A DNA stretch of 64,000 bases from CAMLJR01 sp964500675. GTDB taxonomy: Bacteria; Pseudomonadota; Gammaproteobacteria; Pseudomonadales; CAMLJR01. The stretch's first letter is position 1. Each line of letters starts with the position of its first letter. Shown piece after piece: positions 8,717 to 16,799 of this stretch. The translations under genes and the position numbers were made by a program. Below the pieces are notes generated by a model that saw only the letters and a list, made by a program, of their open reading frames with translations, made no database searches and had not been told where the DNA came from. The stretch lies in assembly GCA_964500675.1 (NCBI GenBank), contig CAZCNY010000007.1, forward strand, positions 124,001 through 188,000, given 5' to 3'.

Positions 8717-8750
8717 AAAAAAAGCCGCAACATCGTTGCAATGTTGCGGC
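8717..8750 (-). terminator. Rho-independent terminator of the metallophosphoesterase gene
   Basis: Read on the minus strand, GCCGCAACAT (8750-8741) pairs perfectly with ATGTTGCGGC (8733-8724) around a 7-base loop and is followed by seven T (8723-8717). It begins 14 bases after the stop of the gene at 8764-9870. Confidence 0.93.
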
Positions 8751-8763
8751 GCGCGCTTGTGCT

Positions 8764-9870
8764 TTACTGACAGCTCGTCAGCGGATCTTTGCAGTAGGCG
8801 ACATTTTCCCAGCTAAACACATCGCGTTTGCGCGTGTCGATCGTGAGTTTCAACCATTCCGCAGGCGCGTTGGTCGAACCCTGCACGGTAATGCGCGTGA
8901 GATTCGGCACCGCTTGCGTGTGGTGAATTTGTCCCGTCGCGCTGCTCGGATCGGCGAGCGGCTGATCTTCTTCATACACGTGCGAATCGCCGTTCAACAA
9001 CAGCACGGGTTTGCCGAAATGCGCGCTGAGATCGGCGAGTTTCTGCACGAACGGCGTGTACGCGGAAAGCTCATCGCTCGCTAGCGCTTCAGGATCCCAC
9101 ATGTCGGCTTGCAGACCGATGACGACCGCTTTGGCGTGTTCGCGCTCGGCCATATCGAATGCTGCTTGCAGCCAGCGCATATTGGCACCTTCGCGGTCCG
9201 CAACTTCCATCGCCTGCGCACCGGGGTTGGCGAAATTGCCCGTCCACGGCACCGTGTCGTCATTCGAACCCGGCACATTGAGCGTAACGAAAACAACGCG
9301 GCCCTGCCGCCACATCACATTTTCGACAAATTGCGCATCGTGCGGATAGGCGCTATCGAAATGTTGCGCCTGGCTGATCACCGGCATTTCACTCATACCC
9401 AAGGTGCGGCCGGGTTTCGCGAAAAACAATTGACGCACGCTGGCGAGTTCGTTGAGCGGCGCACCCGCGGCTTTTTCTTTCGATTTGTGGCAATCGGTCC
9501 ACTCGTTGTCGCCCGGCGTGTAAACCATCGGTGCATGGAATTGTTGGAATTGATAATAGATCGATTGATTCCAGCCCGGGTTGGCACTCGCAATCGTCGG
9601 CAGAATGCCGGCGCTTGTGCACGGCATGCTGCCCGAATGAATATCGCCGACATGCAGCACGAGATCGACGGCGCGATCCGCGTTTACCGAATCGATCAGC
9701 AGTGAGGCATTGTCGAGCAAGTTCTGGTTGTACGGCCAATCGCCGAATACGGCGAGTGTGATGGGGCGTGCATCTCGATCGCCGTTGTCCATGGGTTCGC
9801 CCGCGATGCTGCAAGCGGCATTGGTGAGACCGGCGGTAATAAGCGCCGCGCTCCAGAAGAATTTATGCAT
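8764..9870 (-). CDS. Secreted calcineurin-like metallophosphoesterase
   Basis: A 368-aa protein with an N-terminal signal sequence (MHKFFWSAALITAGLTNAACS; a Cys after Ala-Ala also allows a lipoprotein). The metal-binding motifs of the metallophosphatase fold appear in order: FGDWPYN (about residue 40), LHVGDIHSG, TPGDNEWTDC and NGDSHVYEED near the C-terminus. This implies two-metal hydrolysis of phosphoesters outside the cytoplasm; the substrate cannot be told. The ATG at 9870 follows AACAGGAA. The frame extends 100 codons further upstream, but that part lacks any protein character and overlaps the next gene. Monocistronic, with its own terminator. Confidence 0.88.
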   Translation of the reverse strand: MHKFFWSAALITAGLTNAACSIAGEPMDNGDRDARPITLAVFGDWPYNQNLLDNASLLIDSVNADRAVDLVLHVGDIHSGSMPCTSAGILPTIASANPGWNQSIYYQFQQFHAPMVYTPGDNEWTDCHKSKEKAAGAPLNELASVRQLFFAKPGRTLGMSEMPVISQAQHFDSAYPHDAQFVENVMWRQGRVVFVTLNVPGSNDDTVPWTGNFANPGAQAMEVADREGANMRWLQAAFDMAEREHAKAVVIGLQADMWDPEALASDELSAYTPFVQKLADLSAHFGKPVLLLNGDSHVYEEDQPLADPSSATGQIHHTQAVPNLTRITVQGSTNAPAEWLKLTIDTRKRDVFSWENVAYCKDPLTSCQ

Positions 9871-10129
9871 GGGAACGATTCCTGTTGAAAAGAAATTTAG
9901 GGCTACGAGTGCCGTGTCGACACAACGCGTAAACGCAAAAGCGCGCGTCCAATTTAGAGGCGCGCGATGACAGCTTTGTGATGAAAATATTGCGAGGAAA
10001 CGTGCCGCATTTACGAGTAACGTTTTCGTAACCAAATTGCAAACTGTCGGTGACACACTCGTCGCTTCGCGATATGTCAGCCGTGTGCTGGCCGTATTTG
10101 TCGTTCGCAATGAGTTGTTAGAGGTCACG

Positions 10130-11890
10130 TTGAACGCAGTCAATCCTGTCGGCGTCATTGCCCATCTCATCAGTCAGCAAGCTCTCCGCGTTTTTTTTCA
10201 ACCCATAGTCGCGCTGAACAATGCGACTATTTTTGCGCACGAAGCGCTAATTCGCGGCCCGGCCGGCAGCGCTGAAGAGTTTCCCGACGTGCTGTTCGCC
10301 ACCGCCAATCGCGAAAATATGCGCGCCGAATTGGAAATGGCGTGCTTGCAAGCCGCGTTGCGGCGCGTGCGCCAGCAAGCGATTCCCGGTTATTTATTTT
10401 TAAATCTGAGCGGCAAGGTATTGCTGACGGTTGCGCACGAATGGGGCACCGACGCGTTATTGCGTTGGTTCGATAGCGAAGGTGTGCCGCTGAGCAAATT
10501 GGTGATCGAAATTACCGAGCACGATCGCGTCAGTGATGTCGATTACTTGAAGTCGGTTGTCGATTGTTTGCGCGCGCGCGGTATCGGCTTTGCGCTCGAC
10601 GATTTCGGCGACGGCCATTCGAGCTTGCGTTTATGGGCCGAAATTCAACCGAGCTTCGTCAAAATCGATAAATTTTTTACGTCGGGTCTGGCCGATTCCA
10701 ATTACAAGGCGCGCACGCTGCGCGCGCTCGGTTTTCTTTCCGAAATTCTCGGCGGCAGTTTGATCGCCGAAGGCATCGAAGACGGCGAGCAGCTCGCCAT
10801 CGTGCGCGATTTGGGCATCGGTCACGGCCAGGGTTATTTTCTCGGCCGTCCGCAAATCGACGCGGTCGATGCGACTTTAACCGAAGCACAAACCGTAATT
10901 CGCAATCGCGAAGTGGCAATCGTCACGCAAAGTGTGAGCGCGGTGCCGAAAGGCGTCACCGTCGCGCGATTGATTATTCATGTGGCGCCAATTACGCCGC
11001 AGTGGAGCAACGCCGATGTGCTCAAACTATTTCAAAGAAATAACGATTTGCACGCCGTCGCCGTGGTGGTCGACGATCGCCCGATCGGCTTGATCAATCG
11101 ACGCCGCTTCATGGAGCGCTTCACGCAGCCGTACCATACCGAATTATTCGCGCGGCATAGTTGCACCGAGCTCATGGACGATCAGCCGCGCTTGATTGAA
11201 GTGACGGCCGATCTCGCGGAAATGATGGCGATACTGACATCGTCCGATCAGCGTTATTTGACCGACGGTTTGATTGTTGTCGATGCGGGTGTCTATGTCG
11301 GCCTTGGCACGGGCGAGCAACTCGTGCGCACGGTCACCGAGCAGCGCATCGAAGCCGCGCGGCACGCCAATCCGCTCACGTTTTTGCCGGGCAATATTCC
11401 GATCAGCGAACACATCGAAAAATTGCTCGCGAGCGGCAATCGTTTTTACGCAGCGTATTGCGATCTCAACCATTTCAAGCCGTTCAACGATCAATATGGC
11501 TATTGGCGCGGCGATGAAATGATTCGATTGCTCTCCGCGGTGCTGGTGGGTGCGGTCGACAGCCGACTCGATTTTGTCGGCCATGTCGGCGGCGACGATT
11601 TCGTCGTCTTGTTTCAGAGCGTCGACTGGGAAGCGCGCTGTCGCGACATCATCGCTACATTCAACCAGCGCGCGCACGATTTGTTCGACGCCGAAGCGCT
11701 GCAAAAAGGCGGCATCGAAGCGGAAGACCGCGACGGTAATCCGCGTTTTTTTCCGCTGACGACGTTGACCATCGGCGCAATTACGGTGCACGCTGGCGAA
11801 TATCGCGATGCCGAGGCTGTGGCATCGGCGGCGGCTGCGGCCAAGCGCAAGGCAAAAAGTGCGCAAATGGGCTTGTATTTAACGCAATGA
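10130..11890 (+). CDS. EAL-CBS-GGDEF cyclic-di-GMP signalling protein
   Basis: A cytoplasmic 586-aa protein. An N-terminal EAL phosphodiesterase domain keeps HEALIRGP (Glu38), LNLSGK, EITEHDR, DDFGDGHSSL, VKIDKFF, EGIED and GHGQGYFLGRP, so it looks catalytically complete. A CBS-like pair occupies about 290-410, and a C-terminal diguanylate cyclase domain carries GGDDF (487-491) in place of GGDEF. EAL-first order with a central CBS pair suggests nucleotide-gated turnover of c-di-GMP. The TTG at 10130 is chosen because GAGG lies 6 bases upstream; another TTG at 10037 would add 31 unlikely residues. The stop is followed 29 bases later by a CHAD gene on the same strand. Confidence 0.92.
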   Translation: MNAVNPVGVIAHLISQQALRVFFQPIVALNNATIFAHEALIRGPAGSAEEFPDVLFATANRENMRAELEMACLQAALRRVRQQAIPGYLFLNLSGKVLLTVAHEWGTDALLRWFDSEGVPLSKLVIEITEHDRVSDVDYLKSVVDCLRARGIGFALDDFGDGHSSLRLWAEIQPSFVKIDKFFTSGLADSNYKARTLRALGFLSEILGGSLIAEGIEDGEQLAIVRDLGIGHGQGYFLGRPQIDAVDATLTEAQTVIRNREVAIVTQSVSAVPKGVTVARLIIHVAPITPQWSNADVLKLFQRNNDLHAVAVVVDDRPIGLINRRRFMERFTQPYHTELFARHSCTELMDDQPRLIEVTADLAEMMAILTSSDQRYLTDGLIVVDAGVYVGLGTGEQLVRTVTEQRIEAARHANPLTFLPGNIPISEHIEKLLASGNRFYAAYCDLNHFKPFNDQYGYWRGDEMIRLLSAVLVGAVDSRLDFVGHVGGDDFVVLFQSVDWEARCRDIIATFNQRAHDLFDAEALQKGGIEAEDRDGNPRFFPLTTLTIGAITVHAGEYRDAEAVASAAAAAKRKAKSAQMGLYLTQ

Positions 11891-11919
11891 GTGTTTAATG
11901 CAATGAGGTGATCGTTCTC

Positions 11920-12795
11920 ATGAATCGTTCCGCGCCGTACACCCTGGGCATGGCGCTGAGCGAGGCGTGGCAGATGCAGTTGCGCGAATTGCGCGCCTGC
12001 GAGCGCGCAGTGATTGCGGGCGACGATGCCGAGGCGTTGCATCGATTTCGTGTCGCGCTGCGTACCACGCGCGCACTGTTGCGCTTGTTTCAAAGCGAAC
12101 TGCCGGAGTCTGAAACGCTCGCGCGCGAATTGGCGTGGTTGTCGGACGCGCTGAATCGCGCGCGCGATCTCGATATCGTCGCGCAATTTATCCAGGGCCT
12201 GGCTGCGCCATCACTGTTAAATGAGCGGCGCGCACTGATCGCATGCAGCCGCGAATTGGCGCGTGAGCACGCGGCGCAACGTCGGGCCGTGCAAACGCTG
12301 CTGCGCGGGCGCCGCTATCGGCGGCTGTTGCAAGAGTGGGAAAATTATATCGCGCATCGCGTGCGCGAAGCCGAGCTTCCGATCGCGCTGCATATTCGTG
12401 CCGAAACGGCACAACGCGTTATCGCACTTGCGCAGGCGCTGAAATTATTGCGGCGCTTGCACCGCATCGATAACGACTGCGCACCCGCAACGTTGCACCG
12501 GTTACGCATTCGCTGCAAGCGTCTGCGCTATTTATTCGAAGCACTGCCGCAGACGCGCACCGACAAAAAAATTGCCGCGCTGGTAAAAGCACTGGCGCGC
12601 CTGCAACGTATTTTGGGCGAGCACCAGGATGCAGTCGTCATTCGCGCGTGGTTTGCGCAGCTTGCCGATCGCCATGATGCCGCTATCGAAATACCGCAAA
12701 CCTGGCATATCGCGGTCGAGCGACAACAGCGGCGCAGGTTGACCGCATTGCCGCGCGCATGGCATGCGTTGGTTAAAACCTGTGTCGGCATTTGA
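11920..12795 (+). CDS. CHAD domain protein
   Basis: A 291-aa, Arg- and Leu-rich alpha-helical protein. The conserved histidine helices of CHAD domains appear twice: ALHRFRVALRTTRALLRLFQ (about residue 45) and LHRLRIRCKRLRYLFEAL (about residue 195). CHAD domains are known to bind inorganic polyphosphate and are often found beside polyphosphate or adenylate-cyclase-like genes. No CYTH domain is attached. The ATG at 11920 has GAGG 11 bases upstream; a GTG at 11908 is possible. It probably shares a transcript with the EAL-CBS-GGDEF gene. Confidence 0.88.
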   Translation: MNRSAPYTLGMALSEAWQMQLRELRACERAVIAGDDAEALHRFRVALRTTRALLRLFQSELPESETLARELAWLSDALNRARDLDIVAQFIQGLAAPSLLNERRALIACSRELAREHAAQRRAVQTLLRGRRYRRLLQEWENYIAHRVREAELPIALHIRAETAQRVIALAQALKLLRRLHRIDNDCAPATLHRLRIRCKRLRYLFEALPQTRTDKKIAALVKALARLQRILGEHQDAVVIRAWFAQLADRHDAAIEIPQTWHIAVERQQRRRLTALPRAWHALVKTCVGI

Positions 12796-12850
12796 ATTTT
12801 CGGGTGTTCGGAAAGCGATGATGAAAGCGGAGGCTTGATGGCGTCGGTCG

Positions 12851-13021
12851 AAACGTTCCACTCGCCATCATTCCCAGCGCGCCAGAGTTGACAAAAGCTC
12901 GGGCATTGCCAGAGATAAAGAATTCTTGCTCCGTGTACCCTAAACTCGCCAAATTGATTGCCGACGACTGAAAGGGAAAGCCGTGAGCGCCAGCCAGCGG
13001 GTTTGAGACCGTTGGCGTTGG
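12851..13021 (-). pseudogene. Fragment of a lipoprotein alpha/beta-hydrolase paralogue
   Basis: The minus strand encodes about 57 residues (PTPTVSNPLAGAHG..., NLASLGYTEQEFFISGNAR) that align with residues of the intact hydrolase at 13834-15366 just after its lipobox (NPVIEGPIAG..., DLGSVGYQQSEYFISGKAR). Nothing of the catalytic domain follows before the CHAD gene end, so this is an isolated N-terminal remnant. The frame continues beyond it into unrelated sequence. It faces away from the MarR gene, as if the lost gene had once been divergent from the regulator. Confidence 0.7.
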
Positions 13022-13117
13022 TACTGCCGCCATGCCGGTCATGGGCGCAGCGACATTATCCCTACTCAAAGCCGAAACGAAACTACAATACACGATAAAA
13101 ATACCGGGAGGAGTTGA

Positions 13118-13621
13118 ATGACGCAAAAACAATCCCAGTCACCGAGAAGCGAGTCGACCAATCGGGTAGATCGTCTTGGTCATCTCATCAGCTTACTTGA
13201 GCGCATTCTGCGCAAAGAACTATCGGATGCGTTGGCACCGATGCAATTAACACTGCAGCAATATGCTGCTCTGCAGATATTGAACAACAACGATAAGATG
13301 TCGAACGCTAAGCTAGCTAAACGATCTTTTATGACACCACAATCGACGAATGAAATGGTCAATACAATGGAGGCTAAATCACTCATCGTTCGGCAGCCGA
13401 ACGAAAACCACGGGCGCATTATTCACATATTGATCAGTAGAAAAGGTAAAAAAACGTTGCAGAAAGCCGATGCAGCCGTGCTGGAAGTCGAAAAGCGCAT
13501 GCTGGAGCACATCCCGCAGAATCATCGCATTAAATTTCGTGATCAGCTTATCGGCTGTATCATCGCTTTAAAAGCTTCTGTTTTACAGGACTTTCCGCTT
13601 AACGAAAACTTGGATACTTGA
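13118..13621 (+). CDS. MarR-family transcriptional regulator
   Basis: A 167-aa winged-helix protein. Helices around LTLQQYAALQILNNNDKMSNAKLAKRSFMTPQSTNEMVNTMEAKSLI form the DNA-binding part, followed by the wing RQPNENHGRIIHILISRKGKK, the standard MarR arrangement. The ATG at 13118 follows a strong GGGAGGAG. Base composition is more AT-rich than the flanking genes. It lies between a decayed hydrolase fragment and the intact hydrolase gene, so the hydrolase is the natural candidate target; MarR proteins usually respond to phenolic or lipophilic ligands. Confidence 0.92.
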   Translation: MTQKQSQSPRSESTNRVDRLGHLISLLERILRKELSDALAPMQLTLQQYAALQILNNNDKMSNAKLAKRSFMTPQSTNEMVNTMEAKSLIVRQPNENHGRIIHILISRKGKKTLQKADAAVLEVEKRMLEHIPQNHRIKFRDQLIGCIIALKASVLQDFPLNENLDT

Positions 13622-13644
13622 GTTAGTTATTTTTGAACTAACTC
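13620..13644. promoter_or_regulatory. 9-bp perfect inverted repeat after the MarR gene
   Basis: GAGTTAGTT (13620-13628) and AACTAACTC (13636-13644) form a perfect stem with a 7-base loop overlapping the MarR stop codon. No T-run follows, so it is a weak terminator candidate; it could equally be a MarR operator upstream of the hydrolase gene. Confidence 0.5.
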
Positions 13645-13833
13645 TATAAATAGTGGCAAGAAATCGCATCCCCGCACTAGCCATCTCCACTTCATCTTGC
13701 GTTTTATATCAGGCTGCCTGATACTTGCTGCGCCATGTGACATCTGGCGCTCGCCGAGATCGATTACTACCGATCATTTAAGATAAAAAATAAGAGAGCG
13801 CATTAAGCAATACGAACAGACAGGACATCAAAA

Positions 13834-15366
13834 ATGCCAATAATAAGATCGACACCTAAGCAGATGGTGAGGGGCGCGCAGTTTCTATCTATTTTCCAAC
13901 TGTTGATCGTCGTCAGCGTAGGATCATTTATGAGCGCCTGTAATTCCGGTAGCAGCGGCCATTCTTCTACAGTCACGCCAAATCCCGTCATCGAAGGGCC
14001 AATTGCTGGCACGCCTACATTACTCGGCACCACCATGTTCGATCTTGGCTCTGTTGGCTATCAGCAGAGCGAATATTTTATTTCCGGCAAAGCGCGCAGC
14101 TATACCAGCAACTCGACGTTAAATACCGATGGCAAATGGTCGGTGCGTGTTGCCGACACAGCGGATTTTAAAACGCGCTTTCTTATTTATCGACCGATCG
14201 ATGCCGCTGCGTTCAATGGCACAGTGATATTCGAATGGCTCAATGTAAGCGGTGGTCCCGACACGGCTGCTGAATGGATGGTGTCGCACAACGAGCTGAT
14301 CCGAAAGGGCTACGTGTGGATCGGTATTTCGGCACAAAGCGCCGGTATCCAAGGCGGTGGCGTGAATTTTTCGGGGCTACAGCTGGATTTAAAAACGATA
14401 AATGCAGCGCGTTATGGCACGCTCACGCATCCGGGCGATAAATACGCTTTCGATATATTTTCGCAAGCCGCACAAGCAGTTCTCCATCCCAAGGATATCG
14501 ATCCGTTAGCGGGTTTACACGTGCAGCGCGCATTCGCTGTTGGCGAATCGCAATCGGCCGATTTTCTGGTGACCTACGTGAATGCGATCGCAAAAGACGC
14601 GAAATTATTCGACGGTTATTTTATTCACAGTCGGTTTCACGGCACCGTCGGTTTGAATCCCCCAACCTTTACTTCGGAAGGCATCGATTTTCTCGCGCGG
14701 CCTAGCGTGCTCGTGCGCGATGATCTGGATGTGCCTGTCATGATGTTTCAGACTGAAACGGATGTTTTGATGTTTGGATCGTATTCCGAGCGTCAGCCCG
14801 ACAGCGCGCATTTCAGGCTTTGGGAGGTGGCTGGTACCGCGCATGCGGATATCTATTCGGCGCAGACCAGCCTGACTGATAAGGGTAATGATCCAAATGT
14901 TGCTGCGGTTATTGAGCAGAGTTTTCCGCTCTATGGTTGCACCATTCCGGTCAATTCGGGACCACAGCATTTTGTCGCTAGCGCAGCTATTGCCGCACTC
15001 GATAATTGGGTGCGCAATGGGGTGGCACCAGCGTATGCAGATCGGCTTGAAGTTGCGGGAAATCCTGCGGCATTTGTTAAGGACAGCGTCGGCAATGTAC
15101 TGGGCGGTATCCGTACGCCATATGTTGATGTGCCCGTTGCGATATTGTCTGGTGAAGGTCAGACGGGAAATTTGCTCTGCACGCTGTTTGGTACCACGCA
15201 GCTATTCGACAGCACGCAACTGATGAGTTTGTATCCCGATCACGCCACCTTTGTTTCTGAGATAAATACATCGGTTGACAGTGCCGTGAGGGAAAGATTT
15301 TTGCTGCAGCCTGATGGTGATCTCATCAAAACGTGGGCGCAATCATCCAATATCGGCACGCATTGA
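13834..15366 (+). CDS. Lipoprotein alpha/beta-hydrolase (alpha/beta hydrolase domain family)
   Basis: A 510-aa exported protein: a long N-region, hydrophobic core and a lipobox ending FMSAC predict a lipoprotein. The mature part carries the nucleophile elbow GESQSAD (about residue 233), HSRFHG, a DVLMFG acidic segment and a late VAGTAHAD histidine, the expected Ser-Asp-His order. The family contains large secreted hydrolases of mostly unknown substrate. AGGAC lies about 9 bases before the ATG. A truncated paralogue fragment lies on the other side of the MarR gene. I cannot name a substrate. Confidence 0.82.
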   Translation: MPIIRSTPKQMVRGAQFLSIFQLLIVVSVGSFMSACNSGSSGHSSTVTPNPVIEGPIAGTPTLLGTTMFDLGSVGYQQSEYFISGKARSYTSNSTLNTDGKWSVRVADTADFKTRFLIYRPIDAAAFNGTVIFEWLNVSGGPDTAAEWMVSHNELIRKGYVWIGISAQSAGIQGGGVNFSGLQLDLKTINAARYGTLTHPGDKYAFDIFSQAAQAVLHPKDIDPLAGLHVQRAFAVGESQSADFLVTYVNAIAKDAKLFDGYFIHSRFHGTVGLNPPTFTSEGIDFLARPSVLVRDDLDVPVMMFQTETDVLMFGSYSERQPDSAHFRLWEVAGTAHADIYSAQTSLTDKGNDPNVAAVIEQSFPLYGCTIPVNSGPQHFVASAAIAALDNWVRNGVAPAYADRLEVAGNPAAFVKDSVGNVLGGIRTPYVDVPVAILSGEGQTGNLLCTLFGTTQLFDSTQLMSLYPDHATFVSEINTSVDSAVRERFLLQPDGDLIKTWAQSSNIGTH

Positions 15367-15925
15367 TTTTTCGCAGCTGCAACATAAAAATATTTCTTTA
15401 AAATGTGCCTGCGGTTCCGTGTCAATAATTAAAGGATATAGCATTGATCTTTCAGAATATAATTGTTCTTGGCCTACTAACCTGTTTCAGCTCGGAGAAA
15501 TTATTTCTTGAAAATTATAGGTAAGTCGCTTTAGTGAAATAGAGCATGTCGGAAGTACCACGGTATCCTTGTATTAAAGCGTAATAGGCGTGACGTCATC
15601 AGTTCTGCGGATCGCCCTTTTTATAATGGGTAATGTCCGCTTCTATTCCACAAGCTGACATTGAGTGCGAAAAGGTTGAAAGACCGCAACGGGCCGACGG
15701 TGAATGTCCATGATTCTCAATTGTGCGATCCGCGAGTAACCGCTTTCCCACTTGCGGTATTTTCAACAGCGCCGGATGCAGAACGGTTTTGCCGGCGAGG
15801 TCCAATTTTAATCACGCATTGTGGATGCTCGCATTTTCCTAACGCCATGCGCGGAAATTTTAAAAGTGTGTGCGCTATGAAGACGGCTGGCTTGGAGATG
15901 GCTTGATTTCGTTAATCGAAAATTG
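15367..15925. other. Intergenic stretch without a convincing gene
   Basis: About 560 bases between two convergent genes. Short open frames exist on both strands, but none has a ribosome-binding site or a recognisable family. The left 200 bases are AT-rich. No terminator with a T-run was found. It may be degraded sequence linked to the decay seen at 12.8-13.0 kb. Confidence 0.5.
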
Positions 15926-16624
15926 CTAATTGCCGCGATGAGGTCGAGCGCATCCGAACAAAATCAAATCACTCAACTGCCGCGAAACTTCGGAAAGGTC
16001 GCCGGTTTTTCCCGTCATGACACGATCCATTGCGATCGCGAAAAACATGCCGAAGCTCGCCAGTTCAACCAAGTCCGGGTCCATCGTATCCTTGATCACA
16101 TTGCGCACGAGTTCCGTGCGCGCTTTGATCAGCGGTTGGATTTGTTCCCGATACAGTTTTTTACCCAGCGTCTGATCCGAGAATAATGCCTGAGCCAATA
16201 ACGGATAAATCTCAATCATATTCTCCAGATGTTTTTGCATGCCCGTGTTGATGAGTTTCGACAAACTTTCGGGCGAATCGGCCGCCTCATAGACCTGGTA
16301 GCGCTCGCGCACGCCTTCGAGCAGCGCAACCAGCGGCTGCAAAACGGCGGCGGCGAACAAATCTTCCTTCGATTTGAAATGGCCGAACAGCGTTGCTTGA
16401 TTGATGCCGGCGGCCTGCGCGAGATCGCGGGTGCGCGAGCCTCGTAAGCCGGAGCGTGCGAAGACTTCCTTAGCCGCTTCGAGAATCAGTTGTCTGCGTT
16501 CTTCGGCGGGCAAATAGTGCCGGCGTTTTTCCGATGCCGATGGTTTGCGGGAATTTTCAGCCGTCGATTGTGCTTTTGTCTTTTTCGGCGGATGTTTTTT
16601 TGCCGTGGGTTTTTCTCGATTCAT
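15926..16624 (-). CDS. TetR-family regulator, probable repressor of the carboxylic acid reductase operon
   Basis: A 232-aa protein with a Lys/Pro-rich N-terminal tail (about 35 residues), then a TetR helix-turn-helix: RRQLILEAAKEVFARSGLRGSRTRDLAQAAGINQATLFGHFKSKEDLF (about residues 43-90), and an all-helical ligand domain. The start at 16624 gives MNREK; ATG 16663 would add 13 residues, and neither has a strong ribosome-binding site. It is divergent from the CAR operon. The 175-bp intergenic region contains repeated AACCAACC/GGTTGGTT half-sites around the CAR promoter, as expected of an autoregulated TetR pair. Confidence 0.9.
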   Translation of the reverse strand: MNREKPTAKKHPPKKTKAQSTAENSRKPSASEKRRHYLPAEERRQLILEAAKEVFARSGLRGSRTRDLAQAAGINQATLFGHFKSKEDLFAAAVLQPLVALLEGVRERYQVYEAADSPESLSKLINTGMQKHLENMIEIYPLLAQALFSDQTLGKKLYREQIQPLIKARTELVRNVIKDTMDPDLVELASFGMFFAIAMDRVMTGKTGDLSEVSRQLSDLILFGCARPHRGN

Positions 16625-16720
16625 TGCTGCTGATACCTGAGTGCTTGAATTAACCGGCGCCATAAAGCCAACGGTTTGCGATCTGCGCTTGAGCGTAAGT
16701 ATGGAGAAGATGCGGCGGCA

Positions 16721-16782
16721 AACCAACCGCATAGTTGGAATTGGGTTGGTTGGTATGGTATAAATCAACCAGTTGGTTGGAT
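16721..16782 (+). promoter_or_regulatory. Promoter and TetR-type operator region of the CAR operon
   Basis: TTGGAA (16735-16740) and TATAAA (16759-16764) are 18 bases apart and point toward CAR. They are flanked by AACCAACC (16721-16728), its inverted copy GGTTGGTT (16744-16751), and a further AACC..GGTTGG cluster at 16767-16780. Half-sites covering and following the -10 would let a TetR dimer block transcription. Confidence 0.6.
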
Positions 16783-16799
16783 TATCGCTGAGGCTGCCC

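Noticed and set aside
9871..10170. 100-codon N-terminal extension of the metallophosphoesterase
   Set aside because: A signal peptide with its own ribosome-binding site begins at 9870; the upstream part is not protein-like and overlaps the next gene.
11881..11912. Possible 2x16-bp duplication between the EAL and CHAD genes
   Set aside because: Only about 11 of 16 positions match; not strong enough to list as a repeat.
15599..15805. 68-residue frame in the 15.4-15.9 kb gap
   Set aside because: No ribosome-binding site, no family and no neighbour support; kept as empty intergenic sequence.
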